Part shown: piece after piece, positions 49,501 through 58,500 of the stretch
Position numbering within the stretch: position 1 is the stretch's first letter
Layout: each line of letters starts with the position of its first letter
Assembly: GCF_950295315.1 (NCBI RefSeq)
Contig: NC_080164.1
Span: 55,151,451-55,215,450 of the forward strand
From: Erinaceus europaeus
Taxonomy: Eukaryota > Chordata > Mammalia > Eulipotyphla > Erinaceidae
Direction of reading: 5' to 3'
DNA: 64,000 bases
Notes under the pieces: generated by a model
The model's database searches: none
Told to the model about the DNA's origin: nothing
The model's input: only the letters and a program-made list of their open reading frames with translations
Translations under genes and position numbers: made by a program

Positions 49501-52500
49501 ACTTATTTCACTCAACATGATTTTTTCAAGGTCCATCCAAGATCGGCTGAAAACGGTGAAGTCACCGTTTTTTACAGCTGAGTAGTATTCCATTGTGTAT
49601 ATATACCACAACTTGCTCAGCCACTCATCTGTTGTTGGACACCTGGGTTGCTTCCAGGTTTTGGCTATTACAAATTGTGCTGCCAAGAACATATGTGTAC
49701 ACAGATCTTTTTGGATGGATGTGTTGGGTTCCTTAGGATATATCCCCAGGAGGGGAATTGCAGAGTCATAGGGTAGGTCCATTTCTAGCCTTCTGAGAGT
49801 TCTCCAGACTGTTCTCCACAGAGGTTGGACCAATTGTCATTCCCACCAGCAGTGCAGGAGGGTTCCTTTGACCCCACAGCCTCTCCAGCATTTCCTGCTG
49901 TTACCTTTTCTGACGTGTGACATTCTCACAGGAGTGAAGTGATATCTCATTGTTGTCTTGATTGGCATTTCTCTGACAATCAGAGACTTGGAGCATTTTT
50001 TCATGTGTTTCTCAGCCTTCTGGATCTCTTCTGTGGTGAATATTCTGTCCAAGTCCTCCCCCCATTTTTGGATGGGGTTATTTGTTGTCTTGTTGTTGAG
50101 TCTGGCAAGCTCTTTATATATGTTGGTTATTAAACTCTTATCTGATGTATGGCATGTAAAGATCTTCTCCCATTCTGTGAGGGGTCTCTTGATTTGGGTA
50201 GTGGTTTCTTTTGCTGTGAAGAAGCTTTTTAATTTGATGTAGTCCCATAGGTTTATACTTGCCTTAGTCTTCTTTGTAATTGGATTCGTTTCATTGAAAA
50301 TGTCTTTAAAATTTATGCAGAAAAAAGTTCTTCCAATATTTTCCTCTAAGTATCTGATAGTTTCTGGTCTAACATCCAAGTCCTTGATCCACTTGGAATT
50401 TACTTTTGTATTTGGTGAAATACAGTGATTCAGCTTCATTCTTCTGCATGTTTCAACCCATTGTTTCCAACACCATTTGTTGAAGAGACTCTGCTTCCCC
50501 CATATAATAGTCTGGGCCCCTTTGTCAAAGATTAGATGTCCATAGGTGTGGGGCCTCATTTCTGGGCTCTCAATTCTATTCCACTGGTCAGTGTGTCTGT
50601 TCATGTTCCAGTACCAAGCAGTTTTGATGACAATGGCCCTATAATATAGTTTGAGATCTGGCAGTGTGATGCCTCCGGTTCTGTTCTTTTTTCTCAAGAT
50701 TGTTTTGGCAATTCTAGGTCTTTTCTGGTTCCAGATAAACATTTGTAGCATTTGTTCTATTCTCCTAAAAAATGTGCTTGGGATCTTGATGGGGATAGCA
50801 TTAAATTTGTAGATGGCTCTGGGTAATATATTCATTTTGATGATGTTAATTCTTCCAACCCATGAGCATGGAATATCTTTCCACTTCTTTGTGTCTTTTT
50901 CAATTTCTTTGAGTAGTGACTCATAATTTTCAGTATACAAGTCTTTCACTTCTTTGGTTAGGTTTATTCCTAGATATTTTATAGTTTTTGTTGCTATAGA
51001 AAAAGGAACTGATTTCTGGATTTCAATTTCTTCTAACTTAGTGTTTGCATAGAGGAATGCCACTGACTTTTGAATGTTAATTTTATAGCCTGACACATTA
51101 CTGTATTGCCTGATGATTTCCAAAAGCTTCTTGCTGGATTCCTTAGGTTTTTCCATGTATACTATCATGTCATCTGCAAATAAGGAGAGTTTGACTTCTT
51201 CTCTTCCAATCTGTATGCCTTTAATTCCTTGCTCCTGCCTGATTGCTATGGCAAGAACTTCCAACTCTATGTTGAATAGTAATGGTGATAGTGGGCAGCC
51301 CTGTCTAGTACCTGATCTGAGGGGAAATGCTTCCAGTTTTTCACCATTGAGTATGATGTTGGCTGTAGGTTTGCTATATATAGACTCCACCATCTTCAGG
51401 AATTTTCCATCTATTCCTATTTTTTGTAGTGTTTTGATCATAAAGGGATGTTGTATTTTGTCAAAGGCTTTCTCTGCATCGATTGATATGACCATGTGGT
51501 TTTTGGTCTTGCTTTTGTTGATGTGGTGGATCACATTGATTGATTTACGTATATTAAACCAAACTTGCATGCCTGGGATAAACCCCACTTGGTCATGATG
51601 AACAATTTTTTTGATATACTGCTGTATCCGGTTGGCTAGAATTTTGTTCAATATTTTCGCATCTATGTTCATCAGAGATATTGGTCTGTAGTTTTCTTTT
51701 TTGGTTGTGTCCCTGTCTGCTTTTGGTATCAGGGTGATGTTGGCTTCATAGAAGCTGGCAGGGAGTATTCCAGTGTCTTCAATCTTCTGGAAGACTTTTA
51801 AAAGTAGAGGTATTAGTTCTTCTTTGAAAGTTTTGTAGAATTCATTTGTAAAACCATCTGGTCCAGGACTTTTATTTTTGGGAAGATTTTTGATAACTGT
51901 TTCAATTTCATTAGCTGTGATGGGCCTGTTCATGTTATCCACTTCCTCTTTACTTAGTTTTGGAAGTTGGTAGGTATCTAGGAAATCATTCATTTTTCCA
52001 GGTTCTCTAGCTTGGTGGCATATAGTTGTTCATAGAAGCCTCGCATGATATGTTGAATTTCTACAATGTCTGTTGTGATATCTCCTCTTTCATTTACTAT
52101 CCGATTTATTTGGGTCTTCTCCCTTTTTTGTTTTGTGAGTCTGGCTAAAGGTTTTTCGATTTTGTTTACTCTTTCGAAGAACCAACATTTACTTTCATTG
52201 ATCTTTTGTATGGTTTTCCTATTCTCAATGTTATTTATTTCTGCCCTAACTTTAGTAATTTCTGTCCTTCTGGTTGCTTTAGGATTCCTTTGTTGTTCTT
52301 CTTCTAGGTCTTTAAGATGTGCAATCAGGCTGTTTATTTGTGCCTTTTCTTGTTTCCTAATGTGTGCTTGTATAGCTATGAACTTCCCTCTTAGGACTGC
52401 TTTAGCTGTGTCCCAAATATTTTGATAGCTTGTGTCTTCATTTTCATTGAACTCTCGAAACATTTTGATTTCTTCCTTGATTTCCTCTTTGACCCAGAAG

Positions 52501-55500
52501 TTGTTAAGAAGTGTACTGTTGAGCTTCCACATTTTGGCACTGTTACTAATCTTTTGTTGATTGTTAAGTGTTAGTTTAATTCCACTGTGGTCTGAGAAGA
52601 TGCTTGGGATGATTTCAGTGTTCTTGAATTGGCTGATGCTGTCTTTGTGGCCTAACATATGGTCTATCCTTGAGAATGATCCATGTGGATTTGAGTAAAA
52701 TGTGTATTCCAGTTTCTTGGGATGAATGACTCTGAAAATGTCCAATAGTTCTAGTTTATCTATCTCTTCATTTAGCTCCCTTATGTCTTTACTGATTTTC
52801 TGCCTGGATGATCTGTCAAGTTGAGACAGTGGGGTGTTGAAGTTCCCTACTATGATTGTGTTACTGTTAATATATTGCTGTAGCTCTTTCAGTAGAAGTT
52901 TGATGTATTTAGATGGCTTCTCATTGGGTGCATAGATATTAATAATTGTTAAGTCCTCTTGATTGACTGATCCTCTGAGCATTAAGAAGTGTCCATTCCT
53001 ATCTTTTTTAATCTTATGTATTTTAAAGTCTATCATGTCAGATATGAGAATAGCTGTTCCTGCCCTTTTTTGTGGGCCATTGGCTTGAATGATAGTTTTC
53101 CATCCTTTCACTTTAAGTCTGTGTTGGTCTTGTTGCGTTAGGTGAGTTTCCTGTAGACAACATATTGTTGGGTTGTGTTTTCTGATCCATCTTCCTACTC
53201 TGTGTCTTTTAATAGGTGAATTCAGGCCATTCACATTTATTGATATCAAAGATTGAAGATATTTTAATGCCATTCTTGAAGAGTTTTAGAGTGTTTTGAT
53301 CTATTTGTGGTGGTCTGGTTGTTTATAGGAAACCTTTCAGAACTTCTTTCAAGGCAGGCTTGGTGATAGTTGATTCCTTCAACTGTTGCTTGTCTGAGAA
53401 GGTTTTGATGCTTCCATCTAGTCTGAATGACAATCTAGCAGGATATAGTATTCTTGGCTGAAAGCCTTTCTCATTGAGCACTAGATAGATATCTTGCCAT
53501 TCTCTTCTGGCCTGTAGTGTTTGTATGGAGAAGTCTGCTGCTAATCTTATGGGTTTTCCTTTGTAGGTGACTCTTTGTTTTTCTCTTGCAGCCTTGAGGA
53601 TCCTTTCTTTATCCTTATTCCTTTCCAATCTAAGTATGACATGTCTTGGTGTCTTTAGGTCTGGGTTAATTCTGTTTGGGACCCTCTGGGCTTCTTGAAT
53701 CTTTGTCTTTGGTGTTGTCTAGACTAGAGAAATTTTCAGCTATTATGGCCTGGAGAACGCTTTCTTCCTCCCCTTCTCTTTCTTCCTCTGGTAAGCCAAT
53801 AATGCGTATATTGTTTCTTTTGAAGTCATCCCATAGGACTCTGTTGTTGTTTTTAGCATCTCTTAATCTCTTTTTGAGATCTCTTACTTCTTTTTTAGTT
53901 GTCTCTAATTCATCCTCAATCTTGCTAATTCTGTCTTTAGCCTCATTGATTCTATTCTCTCTGCCCTCTACTGCTTTCTGGAGTTCATCTATTTTGTTGC
54001 CCTGCTCTGATACTGTTTTAGCTTGTTCAGCTAGTTGCCTTCTTAGCTCAGCAATTTCAGCTTTCAGCTCTCTAATAACCATGAGATAATTAGAATTGTC
54101 TTCCATATTCTCATTTGTTGTTCCTGCATTTCTGATTACAATTTTTTCAAATTCTTTACTCACTCCTGTTATTATTTCCTTAGCTAATGTTTGGATGTTG
54201 AACTCGTTGTTTTGTGCTTCACCCTCTGGAGGACTTTTAGCTGGACTCTTGTCCTGGTTCGAGTCTCCATAATTTTTTCTTGTTGTTTTAACCATTTTAT
54301 ATAAGTTAATAGTTTTTTCAATCCTTGAGTTGGAGTTCAGTGGTGTAAAAGCCTTTTTTTTTTCCCCCTGTAGGCTATGGGAGCCTGAGGGCTTTTAAAC
54401 TATCAATAGGCTTCTTGGCTTAATCACTGACTCCTGACCAATAGATAAAGCAGGGTGTGGCAGAGATAATCCAGTGGTTATGCAAAGAGACTTTCACAGC
54501 CCTTCAGCTATGCCACCGAGGTATACGTCTTCTCCTGAGTTTCCCGGTTAGATCTCTGTGCCCTGGTGTCCCTCCCTGTTTCTGCTCCAGATTCTGAGGG
54601 TAGTAGCAATGGAGACTCAGAGTTGTACTTGGTGAGTCTCTGGGGAGTCCTTTCCTCCCTTCAGCTGTCCCCTTGTTGGTGGAGCAGACTGGAGGTGGTG
54701 TCTCCACTGACAAACTGTCGAACTGTTAGCAGTCACTTAATCTCTCCTTAGTCTCCTCTCTCCTCTCTGTCACCAGCCACTCGTGTTTGTACTCACGGGT
54801 GATTTATTGGGTTTCTGTGGTCATTCTAGTCCTGTCTTGTTTCGGTCCGGGTGGTCTCCTTTGGTATTCCTAGTTGATCCGGGAGAGGAGAGGAGAGGAG
54901 AGGAGAGGAGAGGAGAGGAGAGGAGAGGAGAGGAGAGGAGAGGAGAGGAGAGGAGAGGAGAGGAGAGGAGAGGAGAGGAGAGGAGAGAAAGCGATCTGCT
55001 GCTCGTAGCTCCGCCTCCGGAAGTCGAATTATTTATTTATTTTTGAGAGAGGAGGAGAGACAGGGAGCGGGAGATAGACACCTGCAGACCTGTTTCACTG
55101 TTTGTGAAGCAACCACCCATACAGATGGGGAGCCAGGGACTCAAACCATCATTCTTATTTATTTATTTTCCCTTTTGTTGCCCTTCTTGTTCTTTCATTG
55201 TTATAGTTATTGTTGTTATTGATGTCATCGTTGTTAGATAGGACAGAGAGAAATGGAGAGAGGAGGGGAATTCGGGGAGAGAAAGACACCTGCAGACCTG
55301 CTTCACCACCTGTGAAGTGACTCCCCTGCAGGTGGGGAGCCAGGGGCTCGAACTGGGATTCTTCCCCTGGTTTGAGCCCCTCAAACCATGAGTCTTATGG
55401 TGGTCATTGCGCTTGTGCCACGTGTGCATAACCTGCTGTGCTACCGTCTGACCCCCTCCTGTTTTTTTTTTTTTTTTTAAGATTTCATTCATTCATTCAT

Positions 55501-58500
55501 TCATTCATGAGAATGATAGGAGGAGAGAGTGAGAGAAAGAACCAGACTTCATTCTGGTTAATATACTGCTGGGGATTGAACTCAGGACCTCATGCTTGAG
55601 AGAGAGTACAATGCTTTATCCACTGCACCACCTCCTGGACCACTGCTATCCTTTTCTGTATTGTGTATTTGATGCTACTTGTGAGGTCCAAATCAGTCTT
55701 AAACATTTTTTCTTTTTGCTTATTCATTCTTTTTTTCTTTATATACCTTATCCATTATGATGATTTTTATAAGTGAGTACTAGATCTTGAGTTCTTTCAA
55801 TTAGTGTTAACCACATTTAGATTGATGTCTTAAAAAGAAATGGTCTTTTTGGAGAAATGGTCTTTTATATGATTTAATTCTGTAATACATTAGAAATTAT
55901 AAACAAATCTATTGTTTCACATTGTAACTGAGTTTATTAAATCATGTACAGTAAGTTATTAGCATTAATCAAAGTTGTTTTAGTAAACTGTCTTGATAGT
56001 TCATGTACTTTGTGTATATTGTAACATTAATGTATAGTTTGACTTTGGAATTTTTAATTTATATAAAGCTCTCAATATTCCATATTTTTAAAAAATCAGA
56101 AATTTTTCTTATGCTATAATTTGTGAAAATATTTCAAGTGTTTTCCTTGTGATTCATAAAGTGTGTTTAAATCTGTGGTGATTTTTTTTTTTTTTTTTTG
56201 CTCTACTTTGTGCTATAGGCATATGGTTGATGATATGTTAAGTGCAGATGATGTCAGTTGCAGTAGCTCCCAGGTCAGTGCAAAATCAGAAAAAAATATG
56301 GCTGATTTTGATGGTGAAGAATCTGGGTGTGAAGAGGAGCTAGTTCAGATCAATTCACATGCAGAGCTAACATCTCATCTCCAACAACATCTTCCCAATT
56401 TAGCATCTATTTATCATGAACATCTTAATCAAGGTATGTTCTGTAGTAAATAAAATGTATTACTTTGTTCAAATAAAGAATACTTTATATTGCATTGTTA
56501 AAGCAACAGTTAAGTGTTATTGTCAAATAATCAGATCGTAGTTTTTGTTAAGGTAATAAATATAAGCATAAACAATGCAATTCCATCAGAGGTACTTTGT
56601 TCAGAAAGGAAATGTCATATTTATAACAATGCATATTATTATTATGTATAGTGTTAATGAGGGATTATAAAGAATATATAATATGAAAATTACAGCTTCA
56701 TATTTTTTTGTTGTCACTGGGACTTCACTACTCTGGGCTGAATTTTTTTTTTAGATAGAGACAGAGGGACAGAGCGAAGGACACCATAACACTGAAGCTT
56801 CCACTAGTGTGGTGAGGGCCAGGCTTAAACTGGGTCCTAGGTATTAAAAAGTCAGGCACTATCCAGGTAAGCTACCTTGTAGGCTAGCTTTGTATTTTAG
56901 AAAATACATGACTTCATAGGGCAAGTCTGTGGTGCATCTTAATGAGCATACTCTACAGTGCAGCTGCAAGCCCTAGATCCCCACCTGCAGTGTGCAGGGA
57001 TGGGGGGAGTGGGTAATGAATGCTTCATGAGAAGTGAAACAGTGCTGCCAGACTCTCGCTCTCTCCATCCTTATCTCCCCATCCCCCTCTCAGTTTCACT
57101 TTGTCTATATATAAAATAAATAAATAAATAAATAAAAGGAAATACATGGCTGCATTAGATTTCATATTTAAAAATTTAGGGCTGAAAAACCAGTAGTTGT
57201 TTATATATAAAAGATCTGCAGTTTACGTAAAAGGTATGTATGAGGAAGAGAGAAAGCAGAGGAGTAGTTACCTTGGATTATGAGGGCTGGTGGTGGGATA
57301 AAAGGGAGGAGTAACTGCTAAAGATAAGGTGCTCTTGGGTTGGGAGTAGATAGCATAATGGTTATGTGAAAAGACTCTCATGCCTAAGGGTCCAAAGTCC
57401 CATGTTCAATCCCCCACACCACCATAAACCAGAGCTGAGCAGTGCTCTGGTAAAAAAAAGAAAAAGAAAAAAAAAGATAAGGTGTTCTTTCCATTATGGG
57501 TGGTGAAATTTTTTTTTTATTCCCTTTTGTTGCCCTTGTTTTATTGTTGATGTGGTTATTGTTGTTGTGATTGATGTTGTTGTTGGACAGGACAGAGAGA
57601 AATGGAGAGAGGAGGGGAAGTCTGGGAAAGAGAAAGACACCTGCAGACCTGCTTCACTGCCTGTGAAGGGATTCCCCTGCAGGTGGGGAGCTGGGGATTT
57701 GAACCGAGATCCTTACGTTGGTTCTTGTGCTTTGCTCTACCTTCGCTTAACCCGCTGTGCTACCGCCCAACTCCCAGGGTGGTGAAATTTTTAAAAACAT
57801 CTTTGTAGTTCAATTTTAAAGTGTAATAACAGGACATGATCAGCCTTGGAAGATTTCAGAGGAGGATAACAGGAATAAGTTGGGAGTAATTGAAAGACTC
57901 AGAGAGACACACTGAATTGCTGGGTGGGCACCCATACTGCAGTTGCACCAAATCCACTCAGTGGGTTTAAAGTACCTGTATGGAATTAGCAACCAGGAGG
58001 GTTTAAGAATAGGAGCTTAGGATTGCTGTTTAGAACTGTAGAAGCCAGAAGTTCTTGAGTGAGTCCCAAGGAGGTCTTGGGGCTAGGAGAGACGGGACAC
58101 CAGGATACGGAATATTGTGCTCATGTGCCAGCCGAGAAGTCAGTCAAATTCTTAACGTGTCCTAGATTTCAGTGACCCTAGTGAATGGGTCTCTGCTGTG
58201 GTTTCTTTGAAGCTGTGGACATTACCAGAGGTCATGGTCATGGCCTAGGGGAAGTAGAGAGGGGGAAGGGAAAAATGAGAAATATAGGGTGAGGAGGGAA
58301 GGAAAAGAAAAATTAGAATTGACAACTAATTAGATTTTATATACTTACGGTTTGGCTAGATATCAGCATTTGCTAACCTATGTAGTGAGTTTTGAGATGT
58401 TAGTTAGCCTAATAAACTAGGTTTAACTAGGTTTATTATAAAATACCATAATAAGACTTGAAGAAACAATTTATAGACATTAAAGATGACTTAATGATTT

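Larger units (their letters stand above)
48716..55028 (-). mobile_element. Full-length LINE-1, copy 'L1-B' (inactive)
   Basis: About 6.3 kb, antisense to USP34 within the 12.2-kb intron. The order is 5' UTR (55028-54296), ORF1 (54295-53323), ORF2 (53273-49450), 3' UTR and poly(A) at about 48716-48724. It matches L1-A along its length with scattered substitutions. The target was T/A-rich: CTATTTATTTATTT-like sequence lies on both sides, so the exact target duplication is uncertain. The outer sequence ATCCTTTTCT recurs at about 48670 and 55647, flanking the whole SINE/L1 stack. Confidence 0.95.
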
